Positions 44,200 to 62,818 of a stretch of DNA of 64,000 bases are shown in pieces (the first letter of the stretch is position 1; each line of letters begins with the position of its first letter). A program made the translations under genes and the position numbers. Below the pieces are notes generated by a model. It was not told the DNA's origin, searched no databases, and saw only the letters and a program-made list of their open reading frames with translations. The DNA lies in assembly GCA_963995525.1 (NCBI GenBank), contig OZ023216.1, positions 38,151,526 to 38,215,525 of the forward strand, given 5' to 3'. Source of the stretch: Escarpia spicata. Lineage: Eukaryota; Annelida; Polychaeta; Sabellida; Siboglinidae.

Positions 44200-44972
44200 A
44201 CACAGACCTGTGTTAACACACCACTACATTACATACACAGACCTGTGCTAACACACCACTGCATTACATACACAGACCTGTGTTAACACACCACTACATT
44301 ACATACACAGACCTGTACTAACACACCACTACACTACATACACAGACCTGTGTTATTACACCACTACATTACATACACAGACTTGTGTTAACACACCACT
44401 ACATTACATACACAGAGCTGTGTTAACACACCACTACATTACATACACAGACCTGTGATAACACACCACTACATTACATACACATACCTGTGTTAACACA
44501 CCACTACATTACATACACATACCTGTGCTAACACACCACTACATTACATACACAGATCTGTGTTAACACACCACTACACTACATACACAGACCTGTGTTA
44601 ACACACCACTACATTACATACACAGACCTGTGTTAACACACCACTACATTACATACACAGACCTGTGCTAACACACCACTACAATTACATACACATACCT
44701 GTGTTAACACACCACTACATTACATACACAGACCTGTGCTAACACACCACTACATTACATACACAGACCTATGTTAACACACGACTACATCACATACACA
44801 GACCTGTGCTAACACACCACTACACTACATACACAGACCTGTGCTAACACACCACTACATTACATATACAGACCTGTGTTAACACACCACTACATTACAT
44901 ATACAGACCTGTGCTAACACACCACTACATTACATATACAGACCTGTGTTAACACACCGCTACGCTACATAC
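44200..44972. repeat. 35-bp satellite, about 22 copies
   Basis: The unit is ACACAGACCTGTGTTAACAC plus ACCACTACATTACAT (35 bp). Point variants (GTGCTAAC, CATACCTG, one 36-bp unit) are scattered. Many units hold the perfect palindrome TGTGTTAACACA. Confidence 0.95.
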
Positions 44973-45017
44973 ACTTGCCTTTATTCCATTATTTGTATGC
45001 ATTGTATGTGTTCTTGA

Positions 45018-45275
45018 CTTGCGTGCGTGTGCGTGCGTGCGTGCGTGCGTGCGTACATACGTGCGTGTGTGTATTTGTATGAGCTTGCGTGCGTGCATGC
45101 GCGTATGTGCATGCGTATTTATGTCCATTTGTGCGTGTGTCTGTGTGCGTGAATGTGTGTGTGTGTGTGTGTTTGTGCGCGCGTGCATGCGTGCGTTCGT
45201 TTATGTCCACAAGTGCGTGTGGTTATATATGTGCATGCGTGCGTGCATGCGTGCGCGTGTTTGCAAGTGCGTGCA
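45018..45275. repeat. GCGT/GT-rich microsatellite
   Basis: Imperfect GCGT, GTGT and GCAT units. Cys/Val- and His/Thr-rich open frames here are artefacts. Confidence 0.9.
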
Positions 45276-45519
45276 CTGTGTCGGTCAGTTCTCTTGCCCA
45301 CTATAGGATGTTGCCTTAGTACAAGCACTATCTAAACAGTAGCGCTTATGTCCTTAATCACATGTTTTGCTCTAGTCAGAATGACCAAATATTTCTCACG
45401 GTCTCCGTTGCTAGTTGTATTCTAATTGTAGCCGAAAACCAGCAATGTCTTTACGCAAACAATACCTAATATATGGCCCACTAATTTCATAGAAAGCATA
45501 CTTTTAAATATCGCAAAGC

Positions 45520-46684
45520 GGGCTATGTTGTGTAGCAAATAGTGACTCTACATGGAGAAGGATATACGGAAAGAGACATTACTGCTAAATTACGTTATTC
45601 CAAGACAGCCGTGCACAACGCCATCGTCAAATTCAATATTGAAGGCACATTTCGTGACAGTAAAAGGAGTGGTCGTCCACGGAAAACTACGCCCAAGGAT
45701 GACCACGCAATGAGATGCATCGTGATGCGCTCGCCAATGAGCTCATGCAAGAAAATTCGGGCTGCTTTACGCTTAAAAGGTACGGAAATAAGTCTCAGTA
45801 CTGTTTCGAGACGTCTCAGCAAGGAATTTGGGCACAAGTCCTGCAAGCCGGCCCGGAAGCCACGCCTGACACCTGTGATGAAAAAAAAGAGACTGGACTT
45901 TGCCAGACGACATTGCCACGGGACTCTCGCGCAGTGGAAGAAAGTGTTGTTCTCAGATGAATCGACCATGCAACAGTTTATACCTCGCAAGAGGCACGTT
46001 AGGCGGTCAGAAGGTAAGCGATTTGATGAGAAATATACAGCAGTCACAATGAAACACCCGCCAAGTCAGATGATTTGGGGTGCCATGTCATGTTTTGGCC
46101 CTTCTGGTCTGTATTTTATTTCACCTAACACCACTATGAATGGACTTAGGTACGTGGAGTTGCTGAAGGAGAAGCTGAAACTGCATATGGATATCCACAA
46201 ATGTACGATTTTCATGTAAGATGGCGCTCTTTGTCACCGATCCAAGGTAGCCACTGATTTCCTCAAGAAGAACAAAATCTCCGTGCTGGAATGGCCTGGG
46301 AACAGCCCAGATCTAAATCACATTGAGAACCTGTGGACTATGATGAAGGATAAGGTGGCAGACAAACAACCATCAAGCGCTCAAAACTTGAAACAAGCTA
46401 TCAAGGATGTTTGAGTCACCGAAATCACCCAGGAGTACTGCAAATCTCTGGTTTCTAGCATGCCACGTCGCATCCAGGCGGTCATTGACAGCAAAGGAGG
46501 CCACACTTAATACAGAAAAGTAGAGACACTGACACTTTTGGACGACATAAAGTTCAATATTATGTTGTACTACGTTTATTTGGCGAAATAAACTGATATA
46601 ATGTTATGTAAAGGCCAACAAATCATAGTTTAGTCAAATTTCTTCAAAAAATCGTGCCTGGTCTTAACCTTTTGCAAATGACTG
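45520..46684 (+). mobile_element. Tc1-family DNA transposon, dead
   Basis: It carries a transposase pseudogene and a right terminus. The right end reads TTAACCTTTTGCAAATGACTG to 46684 followed by TA, i.e. an outward CAGTCATTTGCAAAAGG, as in Tc1 elements. I could not find the matching left inverted repeat, so the left end is probably truncated near the GCGT satellite. Confidence 0.8.
45530..46509 (+). pseudogene. Tc1 transposase with nonsense mutations
   Basis: An N-terminal helix-turn-helix (GYTERDITAKLRYSKTAVHN), a GRPRK hook-like linker (about 45674-45690) and a second HTH precede a DDE core. The core has FSDES (about 45953), DGALCH (about 46220) and SPDLNHIENLW (about 46306-46338), so all three acidic residues are present (DD34-35E style). 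The frame is broken by TAG near 45530, TAA at 46217-46219 directly before the second catalytic Asp, and TGA at 46411-46413. The C-terminus (RRIQAVIDSKGGHT) ends at 46509. There is no ATG in the open part. It is inactive. Confidence 0.85.
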
Positions 46685-46689
46685 TAGTT

Positions 46690-47640
46690 CAAATACGCTT
46701 GCCAATGATTGCGGTTATCCATACTGAGCAAACATCTCGTTTCGTTTAAATATAGTTATTTAATAAATTTCTAAGGGCGAAAATTCCTGGAAAACGCATC
46801 TTCTGAAAAGCGACAGAACCACACTTGTATTAATGGTCGCCTGCACTGCAAGACTCTTAATGCATATAGAATGCGTGGTTCTACACTGCAAGACTCTTAA
46901 TGCATATTTAATGCGTGGTTCTACTCTGCATTGTTTAATGTTTCCTTCGTTCAGCCTTGGATTGATGAACAGGCTTTGTCTTGAAAAGGCATTGTAAATA
47001 CCACTGCCACGTGTATTACGCTGCTCACGCTGGAACTATTCATTGGCGTTGGACGTCGTGGCGAGGATCGGATGTTGTAAGAGACGTGTCAAGGGAAGAA
47101 ATCCACACGGAGACCCACTGCTGAATTACGCAGGTTAGATTCGGATTGCTTTGTGTAAAATAACGCCACTAGAACATCCGCGAAGAATGTGTAGTGGTTG
47201 TTAACATCAATAGAAATGTAGATATGGATTTTAAACAGTTGGTGTACTCATTGTTGTTTCTGTGTCCGTGATAATAGTATCATATATGTTTCTTATGATG
47301 TTGTTGAATTTGTTGTCACGGGTCTCTTAAATTAATTGCTGACAGTGCCAAAATTGTTGACATTAGTTCCGTTTGTATCAGTGCCTTAATGGTGTATCGT
47401 GGTGTTTTTTAGTTTTTGTATGTGTTGTTGTTGTATAAATATATTTGTTTTTGTTATTATTGATAGTGTTGTTGCTGTTGTCGTTGTCGCCGCCGCCGCC
47501 GCCGCCGCAACTTCCGTTTTTGTTATTGATGATGATGATGATGACGATGATATTGTCGTTGTTGTCGTTGTTGTCGTTGTTGTCGTTGTTGTCGTCGTCA
47601 TCGTCGTCTTTGCAGGTATCTCTGTTGGCTGTCGTGCTGT
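46690..47640. other. Upstream region of gene B
   Basis: It contains a tandem duplication of about 48 bp (46848-46945, unit ACTGCAAGACTCTTAATGCA plus TAT...ATGCGTGGTTCT). Triplet-repeat DNA occupies 47462-47610: GCC, GAT and GTC/GTT runs on the plus strand. A promoter or non-coding first exon of gene B may lie here but cannot be pinpointed. Confidence 0.4.
47470..47612. repeat. Compound trinucleotide repeats (GCC, GAT, GTC/GTT)
   Basis: GCC units (about 47489-47509), GAT/GAC units (47528-47553) and GTCGTT units (47555-47612) lie just upstream of gene B exon 1 and of two candidate 3' splice sites. Confidence 0.9.
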
Positions 47641-47700
47641 GCCATCGTCATTGCTGTGTTTATGTTTTGCTTCAGCGCCTCTCGAGAGCTCCTACACGTG

Positions 47701-54413
<6,713 letters not shown>

Positions 54414-54569
54414 GAACAACGACGCAGCCGTCGTTAAATTATAGCAATATCGTGCATAACAGAGGCTGCACGGAACTTGGCTTTATATTTAACATAATGG
54501 AATCAAGGCGTTTTACGACATTGCCATCCAAAGCAACAACATCAAATTAGAATGCAGACAACGAAGCCA

Positions 54570-54575
54570 AATAAA
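54570..54575 (+). promoter_or_regulatory. Polyadenylation signal of gene B
   Basis: AATAAA lies 157 bp downstream of the stop codon at 54413, in a typical position. The duplicate is at 57491-57496. Confidence 0.65.
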
Positions 54576-54719
54576 ACATCGAATATTTTCACACTGCTAA
54601 CATATGCACCATTAGTAGATGGGTTGTTTCATTTATTTATCTTCATATGTTAAAATGAATATGTTTTATTCCTTTTACAGTTTTCCTAATGCGACTGCAA
54701 GTCCTTGGTTTGTCCACCT

Positions 54720-54812
54720 TCCCTAAATATGCAACAACAACAACAACAACAACAACAACGGCAACAACGATAACAACAACAACTGCTACCACAACAACAA
54801 CAAACGTTCTCG
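54720..54812. repeat. CAA trinucleotide repeat (also 57650-57717)
   Basis: About 28 imperfect CAA/CGG/TAA units. The copy in unit 2 has three fewer. Confidence 0.9.
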
Positions 54813-55329
54813 AAATTTCGATTTAATCATGAAATTCCTACTTTCATTATTTGCAACACATGCAGTCATTATTTACGTAATGTCCCCTTATCAGTTGTAG
54901 TAGTCACTCTTTGTAAATTATCCTTGTAGGCGTCGTGTCTTCCAATACCCATAAATGCTTGATGTATTGTTTTTTGTGTGCACCAATTATACTTGTCTCT
55001 GTCGTCACGTGTTTAGCCCAGCCCATTGTTTTTTTCACGTAGAATAAAATATCTAATCCACATGATATAATGAAATTAATACTAGAAGAAATTGTCATCG
55101 ACGTATTATTAGAAGAACGTTCTCACACTACACCAATTGTTTTTATAAAGAGAACGATACTATATGTTTTAGGATAGCTTCAAACGTACCCGGACATACC
55201 CTGTGTCTGAATGCAACTGTGACGAAATCCCAGGTTCGTTATTTACAGAGAACCGCAACAGAACACTTGTGTGGGCCACTCAAGTCCGGAGTGTTGCAAC
55301 GACATGTTTTTATTCAACTACATTCTGGC

Positions 55330-55795
55330 TATACGACCCCACGTCGTTCTGCATCCACACACACATAACTCTCCCCGTCCGCGCCGTGTTCCAAACTGTA
55401 TGTAGTAGCCATCTATGTTACTACCCCTCGGCCATGGATGGCACTGCTAGCCAACCCCGTGGCTCCCCTCCAGGCCTCCAACTCCCTCCTGTTCTCGACG
55501 AGCTGCACTTCACAACGGCCGCTGTCTACTCCCAACGCAGAGCTCAAAAATATCAAAGTGCTAGCAAAGCCCATCCCAGTCTTTTCTTAGCTGCCACACC
55601 TGGGCCCGTATTCTGGATGAAACCGATTTCGTACGTAAGAAGTTGCGCAAATATGGCGGATTATTTCTTAGCTGCGAAATTTCGTAAGTTGGTATTCTCG
55701 AAACCCTTACCAATTTTCGCAACTACGAAATTCGCAACTTGCATACGAAAATCTCGCGAGGGTTTGCGTTGCAACGGATATGGTTACTGATATAT
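55330..55795 (+). repeat. Dispersed repeat with 195-codon open frame (also 58242-58707)
   Basis: An open frame runs 55203-55790 and 58115-58702 but lacks an ATG until 55434/58346 and has no recognisable domain. The segment CCCACGTCGTTCTGC...CAACGCAGAGCTC recurs diverged, with indels, at 62548-62745. This marks it as a repeat, not a conserved gene. Its end (GGGCCCGTATTCTGGATGAA, then TTACGAA/TTCGTAA strings) resembles the terminal region of Harbinger- or Kolobok-type miniature elements. Confidence 0.6.
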
Positions 55796-56118
55796 GTTTG
55801 CTATGTTTTACTGTTTTAACGCTGCTCACGTGTTCCTGGCGGTGAAAGAAAAAATAATGACGTAGACAAATGTTCAAGGGAACCTGGTGAATAATCAATA
55901 TAGCTACTATGCAAAACATAATGTAGCACTGCCATTGAGATATGTTGATGCATAGGTAATAATGGGATTAACGCCAGCAAAGCATTTGAACGGAAATGAC
56001 AGAAACAAAACGCAAGCAAGGGGAAGGATGCCAGCTCCAAGACAGCCAATTTGTACATTACAGAATTAGGAATTTGACGCTTCGTCTACGTATCCTGATT
56101 ACTCTGTTACATAGACTT

Positions 56119-56430
56119 CAGTGTTCTGCCTAGGTCGAATTTGCAGGGCGTTATGCCCTGCCCTTTTCAGCGACGCCCTGATACCCAAAAAGAACGCCCT
56201 GCCTTTTTTATACGACGCCCTGCAATATATTTTGCACGTATCACTATTCGTGGCTACAGACGGTTTCACGATTGTGTATATTAATTTGCGAGCGCCCCGA
56301 TCTCGAAATGCTTCCCGATTGCGCCACACGCGAGGTTAGATTATTCCCAACTGAGTGCATCCCGCACTCGGGAATGGATGCGTCACGAGATCGGGGCGCT
56401 TGCAGACACTCGATCGTCTGCAAGCGCCAC
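56119..56430. repeat. hAT-like terminal sequence and nested hairpins (also 59031-59342)
   Basis: CAGTGTTCTGCCTAGG at 56119 resembles the CAGTGTTC-type start of several hAT elements. It is followed by GACGCCCTG direct repeats. Then GCGCCCCGATCTCG (56292-56305) pairs perfectly with 56386-56399. GGCGCTTGCAGAC (56395-56407) pairs with 56416-56428 across an 8-base loop. Confidence 0.55.
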
Positions 56431-56992
56431 GATGTCGACTACGTATCCCGATCGCGCCAAGCGTTCATTTCGATTGTTCAAGCGTCCCTATTTTGACTCC
56501 TATCCCGGTCGCCAATAAATTCTTAATTGTGTGTGCCAAAAATATTAAATACGTTGATTTGAAGAGACGCCGACCTTCGAAACTGGATAAACCAGAGCGA
56601 CGGACTTTCGCGGAGCGTCTCGACCAATACATATCGCCAAGCATTGCTTATGTTGTTCGTATCTTCAAAAGTTAAAGTCTGATCACCGGGAGACTTCTAA
56701 CGTTAGATTAGTCATTAAATTCTTAATCACGTGATATTTGCAAAATTTATTAAAATACGTTTTGATCTGAGGAGGCGCCAAACTTCGCAAGTCGGTAAAT
56801 CAGCCTGTTCGCGACGGACTATCGAAGCCGGCACGTGTGATTAAAAAATAATGTTTTATTCATACACTCTTTTAAAAAGTGCCTTTTTAACCATTGCTTA
56901 CCGCGCTCTGTGTGTCCTTAACTAAAATGGCACCCTGCCGTTTTGAAAACTTGGACAAAACACTGGATAGTACAGAACAGTACACCACCTGC

Positions 56993-59904
56993 GTTGACGA
57001 CAGGTGGGTCTTCCTGGAAGTCCTCGGCAGTCTCACGCTGTTCGGGGTGATGCTGATCGACGCCGAGTCCCGCCGGATGGTGCTGGCGATGTGCGAGCTC
57101 ACCATGTTCTCCACCAGCATGCTCTGCTTCGTCATGGCCGACTACGACTCCCCCTTCAACGGCTTCTTCCGCGTCGATCTCTCCAACCTGCCTGACGTAG
57201 TCATGCGCATTGAAGAGCTGTACGCAAAAGAGGCAGCAGGCGCAGAGGAAACGAAAACGTCGGCTAACGGACAGATGCGGAAACTGAAACAGTCGTCGAT
57301 ATCAGTTAACATGGACCCAGCGATATGCGACTGAGAACAACGACGCAGCCGTCGTTAAATTATAGCAATATCGTGCATAACAGAGGCTGCACGGAACTTG
57401 GCTTTATATTTAACATAATGGAATCAAGGCGTTTTACGACATTGCCATCCAAAGCAACAACATCAAATTAGAATGCAGACAACGAAGCCAAATAAAACAT
57501 CGAATATTTTCACACTGCTAACATATGCACCATTAGTAGATGGGTTGTTTCATTTATTTATCTTCATATGTTAAAATGAATATGTTTTATTCCTTTTACA
57601 GTTTTCCTAATGCGACTGCAAGTCCTTGGTTTGTCCACCTTCCCTAAATATGCAACAACAACAACAACAACGGCAACAACGATAACAACAACAACTGCTA
57701 CCACAACAACAACAAACGTTCTCGAAATTTCGATTTAATCATGAAATTCCTACTTTCATTATTTGCAACACATGCAGTCATTATTTACGTAATGTCCCCT
57801 TATCAGTTGTAGTAGTCACTCTTTGTAAATTATCCTTGTAGGCGTCGTGTCTTCCAATACCCATAAATGCTTGATGTATTGTTTTTTGTGTGCACCAATT
57901 ATACTTGTCTCTGTCGTCACGTGTTTAGCCCAGCCCATTGTTTTTTTCACGTAGAATAAAATATCTAATCCACATGATATAATGAAATTAATACTAGAAG
58001 AAATTGTCATCGACGTATTATTAGAAAAACGTTCTCACACTACACCAATTGTTTTTATTAAGAGAACGATACTATATGTTTTAGGATAGCTTCAAACGCA
58101 CCCGGACATACCCTGTGTCTGAATGCAACTGTGACGAAATCCCAGGTTCGTTATTTACAGAGAACCGCAACAGAACACTTGTGTGGGCCACTCCAGTCCG
58201 GAGTGTGGCAACGACATGTTTTTATTCAACTACATTCTGGCTATACGACCCCACGTCGTTCTGCATCCACACACACATAACTCTCCCCGTCCGCGCCGTG
58301 TTCCAAACTGTATGTAGTAGCCATCTATGTTACTACCCCTCGGCCATGGATGGCACTGCTAGCCAACCCCGTGGCTCCCCTCCAGGCCTCCAACTCCCTC
58401 CTGTTCTCGACGAGCTGCACTTCACAACGGCCGCTGTCTACTCCCAACGCAGAGCTCAAAAATATCAAAGTGCTAGCAAAGCCCATCCCAGTCTTTTCTT
58501 AGCTGCCACACCTGGGCCCGTATTCTGGATGAAACCGATTTCGTACGTAAGAAGTTGCGCAAATATGGCGGATTATTTCTTAGCTGCGAAATTTCGTAAG
58601 TTGGTATTCTCGAAACGCTTACCAATTTTCGCAACTACGAAATTCGCAACTTGCGTACGAAAATCTCGCGAGGGTTTGCGTTGCAACGGATATGGTTACT
58701 GATATATGTTTGCTATGTTTTACTGTTTTAACGCTGCTCACGTGTTCCTGGCGGTGAAAGAAAAAATAATGACGTAGACAAATGTTCAAGGGAACCTGGT
58801 GAATAATCAATATAGCTACTATGCAAAACATAATGTAGCACTGCCATTGAGATATGTTGATGCATAGGTAATAATGGGATTAACGCCAGCAAAGCATTTG
58901 AACGGAAATGACAGAAACAAAACGCAAGCAAGGGGAAGGATGCCAGCTCCAAGCCAGCCAATTTGTACATTACAGAATTAGAAATTTGACGCTTCGTCTA
59001 CGTATCCTGATTACTCTGTTACATAGACTTCAGTGTTCTGCCTAGGTCGAATTTGCAGGGCGTTATGCCCTGCCCTTTTCAGTGACGCCCTGATACCCAA
59101 AAAGAACGCCCTGCCTTTTTTATACGACGCCCTGCAATATATTTTGCACGTATCACTATTCGTGGCTACAGACGGTTTCACGATTGTGTATATTAATTTG
59201 CGAGCGCCCCGATCTCGAAATGCTTCCCGATTGCGCCACACGCGAGGTTAGATTATTCCCAACTGAGTGCATCCCGCACTCGGGAATGGATGCGTCACGA
59301 GATCGGGGCGCTTGCAGACACTCGATCGTCTGCAAGCGCCACGATGTCGACTACGTATCCCGATCGCGCCAAGCGTTCATTTCGATTGTTCAAGCGTCCC
59401 TATTTTGACTCCTATCCCGGTCGCCAATAAATTCTTAATTGTGTGTGCCAAAAATATTAAATACGTTGATTTGAAGAGACGCCGACCTTCGAAACTGGAT
59501 AAACCAGAGCGACGGACTTTCGCGGAGCGTCTCGACCAATACATATCGCCAAGCATTGCTTATGTTGTTCGTATCTTCAAAAGTTAAAGTCTGATCACCG
59601 GGAGACTTCTAACGTTAGATTAGTCATTAAATTCTTAATCACGTGATATTTGCAAAATTTATTAAAATACGTTTTGATCTGAGGAGGCGCCAAACTTCGC
59701 AAGTCGGTAAATCAGCCTGTTCGCGACGGACTATCGAAGCCGGCACGTGTGATTAAAAAATAATGTTTTATTCATACACTCTTTTAAAAAGTGCCTTTTT
59801 AACCATTGCTTACCGCGCTCTGTGTGTCCTTTACTAAAATGGCACCCTGCCGTTTTGAAAACTTGGACAAAACACTGGATAGTACAGAACAGTACACCAC
59901 CTGC
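56993..59904. repeat. 2.91 kb tandem duplication, unit 2
   Basis: A near-identical copy of 54072-56992. The junction is ...CACCACCTGC then GTTGACGACAGG. The right end leaves homology at 59904/59905 where GTACGTGTG follows. It brings a second gene B last exon and poly(A) signal downstream of the first. Confidence 0.95.
57004..57334 (+). CDS. Duplicate terminal exon of gene B (possible alternative last exon)
   Basis: Same length and reading frame as 54083-54413, with an AG acceptor (GTTGACGACAG) and AATAAA at 57491. It differs at SNLPDVV for SILPDVV and at SSISV for SSTSV, otherwise encoding the same C-terminal 110 residues, including the last two membrane segments. Only about 11 bp of intron upstream of the AG was duplicated; beyond that the sequence is foreign, so splicing efficiency is uncertain. 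The frame is also open upstream through the junction from ATG 56927. This could be an alternative exon or a passive relic. Confidence 0.45.
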
Positions 59905-60495
59905 GTACGTGTGTGATGTCGATTACTATTCAGACGACGCGCCGAAGGTGAGACTTAGTTTGATCACTCGGTGTTTCTATCGCTGGACTAGCCATCATCC
60001 TTGACCATGACGCTAGTCTGTCATTAAGTCAGTGTACTCGAGTCTAATCAAATTCAAAGTTGTAACTTCGTAAGACGTAACCGGAAGCAAGGGGCATGAG
60101 CAAGGAGGCATACGTCTTCCATTCCCGGATCAGGATTTGTGGTTTGTAGTAAGTAGATTGTTTAATATAGTTGTAATAAATATTCATCTAGCAGGCCCCT
60201 AGTACTTGGCCTAGGGCGTGTATTTGTAAACTAACTACATTGGTGAATTAAGCCAAAATTTTAACTATGTGCATATATTGAAATTAAAGTGGACATTTTT
60301 CGGTAAATATATAAGCTTTTTGTAGATTATTATTTTGTGGTTGCCCAACCTATAAAAATGGGAGAGCCCTGTATGTTTCTCATCATTTAATGTTGTCACT
60401 TGATATTATTCTCTTTATAATTGCATCAGGTCTTAGCGTATGCAGTGTGTTCATGTGGGTAAAATTATGGGCAAGGTGTAGGAGTGGGCTGTGCG
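59905..60495. other. Intergenic, nothing recognised
   Basis: AT-rich DNA after the tandem duplication with no coding signal. Confidence 0.35.
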
Positions 60496-60499
60496 AGTG

Positions 60500-60920
60500 C
60501 CGCAGGCGCGAAGCGTTGCTAGGGGGGTCCGGGGCCATATTCCCCCGGAGAATTTAAAAAAACTAGCTTTAAAATGGTGCATTCTGAGGTATGATTTGTC
60601 AACGTCCCCCTGTCATTGCCTTCGTCGATGCCTGCCCTAGCATAACGCCATTCGCGCAATTGTTTCCCATGTCGGGTTCAGCTGTCTCTGCCAGCTTGTC
60701 GTCGATTGTAGGAATATCAGCACATGTGTCATGCTTCTTGCATGAATCGAGCAAGTCCCCGCTCGACGAACTCACAGCAGATGGCGTGTTCCCCTTGCAC
60801 ATCCGACGTAAGACCCGCATGCGCACCGTGCGGGGTAGGCTGTTGGACAGGACACCCATCTGCTTTGTGTGTGTCGCCGGTTGACGACGGCTGGTGAGGC
60901 GGTGCCCCAGTCGCCATGCT
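60500..60920. mobile_element. hAT-type element remnant, left part
   Basis: It starts with the GGGGGGTCCGGGGCCATATT plus CCCCCGG string shared with 53577-53690. On the minus strand, 60917-60599 reads as two overlapping frames joined by one frameshift: ATGGCGACTGGGGCACC start, then DLLDSCKKHDTCADIPTIDD. These look like the acidic N-terminus of a transposon protein. The orientation is opposite to the transposase piece at 61540-61990, so this may be two elements or an inversion. Confidence 0.4.
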
Positions 60921-61299
60921 CGCTACGTTTTCGTCTATATCTCCACTGTCATCGTTCTCGGCTGCCCACCGTTACCCCACCGCAGAAATAAGTGTGTCAA
61001 ACTTACCGGACAACAGTTCGTTGGCTTCTCGCTGCTCTTCCATGGCTTTCTTCTGGTCTTCGTATACATATAAATTATTACTGATGTCATTGCAGTACTA
61101 TTTTTGAAAACTTACAGCACCTAGCACAATGGATCATTTTCATTAATCAGACCAGTGTTTTCTTCATTATTCATGTAGTACCTACATTTAGTATAAGATT
61201 TGCTATATCACAATAATAGGGAACAGATAGGTAAGAAAAAAGGAGCCAGTACCGGTGACGCACGAAATAATGCAGCTGCGTGCGGCCGTCATCTAGAAG

Positions 61300-61990
61300 T
61301 TGCACAATTCATCGTGTCCCTAGCGGTGGTCCAGAAGGTGCTCAGTTTCTTATGTCCGTGACCAAGAACCTCCAAATCAAGCAGTGCAATATGGGCGATG
61401 CATACGAGGACATTTCTTTGGGGAGTAAATGCATCCGGGACTGCAGGACCATCCATTTGGGCTGGTGGTCAACTTTATAGGTAAACCCAGCATGGCGCAG
61501 CTTCAGCGCTACTGGGCCAATGCTGGAGACGGGGATTAATCAACAGCTGACTACCACCGATTCAATAATATATTTTACCCATTTATTGATCGCGTCCTTG
61601 ACGAGTTGGCTGAACGATTTTCGAGTGACCACCACGTCCATGGACCTCCTGCGGTCCAACCTACATAAACTAGATGACACAGGTCTAACTGAGTAGTACA
61701 GTAGGTATATCAGTTCGGCTGAACAAAAAGAGCTTCCTGTGGAAATCGCAAAGTGGCGAAAGAGGTCAGATGTCGACCGTCGTCTTCACGTGAACTGATT
61801 TCGGCGTATGGTCAAACATTTGCCGTCATCAGCAAGATCGTAAACATCTTCCTCACTACATCAGTCGGAAGCGTTGCTTGCGAGCGGTCCTTTTCTGTCC
61901 TGCGACGGCTCAAGTGGTGGAGTCGGTCAACAATGACAGAAAGACGGCTCAGTTGGCCTCGGAATATTATACGTCCATAGAATGACGAAT
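61300..61990 (+). pseudogene. hAT transposase C-terminal remnant
   Basis: The plus-strand frames contain SLAVVQKVLSFLCP (about 61317), STADYHRFNNIFYPFIDRVL with DELAERFSSDHH (about 61548-61640), and the C-terminal dimerisation signature IVNIFLTTSVGSVACERSFS plus VLRRLKWWSRSTMTERRL (about 61837-61950). That signature (xxSVxxERxFSxLRxLKxxxRSxMxxxRLxxL) is diagnostic of hAT transposases. Several stops and frameshifts separate the pieces. Confidence 0.75.
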
Positions 61991-61999
61991 GACCCGAGA

Positions 62000-62285
62000 A
62001 GAGAGGGTGGAATGCAATGCAATGTAATAGGAGGATCATTGAGAAGCCGGATGAGATGGGCAGGCCACTTGGAAAGGATGGATGCCACAAAATAGCGAAG
62101 AGAGCAGAGGCGGAACAACATAAAGGACACAGAAAAGGGGAAGGCCACAACTGAGATTGGAGGACTGCGTGAGGATGGACATGTGAAGATCAGGGGAGGA
62201 TGAAAGATGGCGAGAGAGAGCGAAGAACAGAACACTACAGAAGGAAAAGACACAGCGCTTAGTGGTTCAGCTACACTGTAAGTGA
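62000..62285 (+). pseudogene. LINE ORF2 C-terminal relic
   Basis: The plus-strand translation in mixed frames reads GSLRSRMRWAGHLERMDAT, then KRGRPQLRLEDCVRMD and ERWRERAKNRT-like residues. The xRxRWxGHxxRM...GRPxxRWxDCVxxD pattern marks the C-terminus of many LINE reverse-transcriptase proteins. It follows the hAT remnant directly. Confidence 0.65.
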
Positions 62286-62529
62286 CCCTCACCCCTGTAT
62301 AGCAGGAAACAAGGAGGAGAGCAACAGAAAGTCTCCCCACCCCGAAGAGGTTTATTTGTGTAAAGCCAACTGGCGAATCATTGCATGCGACGGCGAGAGG
62401 AAATGATCTTGTTAAAAAATTTCAGACGGGTATAACCGATCGAATGTCTAGGCTTTACTGTTCCTTTTTTACTGCACCCCCTCCCCGCCCCTCATTTGCT
62501 TAGGCTACCTACGGCTCTGCTTATTCACC

Positions 62530-62786
62530 AACTAATGCTCTCTGGCTACGCGAGCCCACGTCGTTCTGCCAGCCACTATATATATCACGAGTTTGAAACT
62601 GTATGTAGCAGCCATCTATGCTGCTACCCCTCGGCCAGTGGCACTGCTAGCCAACCATGAGTCTCCCTTGCAGGCGTCCAACTCACGCACTGTCCTCGCC
62701 GAACTGCACCTTACAACTGCCGCTGTCTTCTATCAACGCAGAGCTCCAAATGTCAAATGGCCACGCCCAGACCCAGTCTAATCTTA

Positions 62787-62818
<32 letters not shown>

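Noticed and set aside
55203..55790. 195-codon frame, duplicated at 58115-58702, as a new gene
   Set aside because: It starts at GTG with no early ATG and no domain. A diverged third copy at 62548-62745 has indels that break the frame. The conservation between the two copies only reflects the recent tandem duplication.
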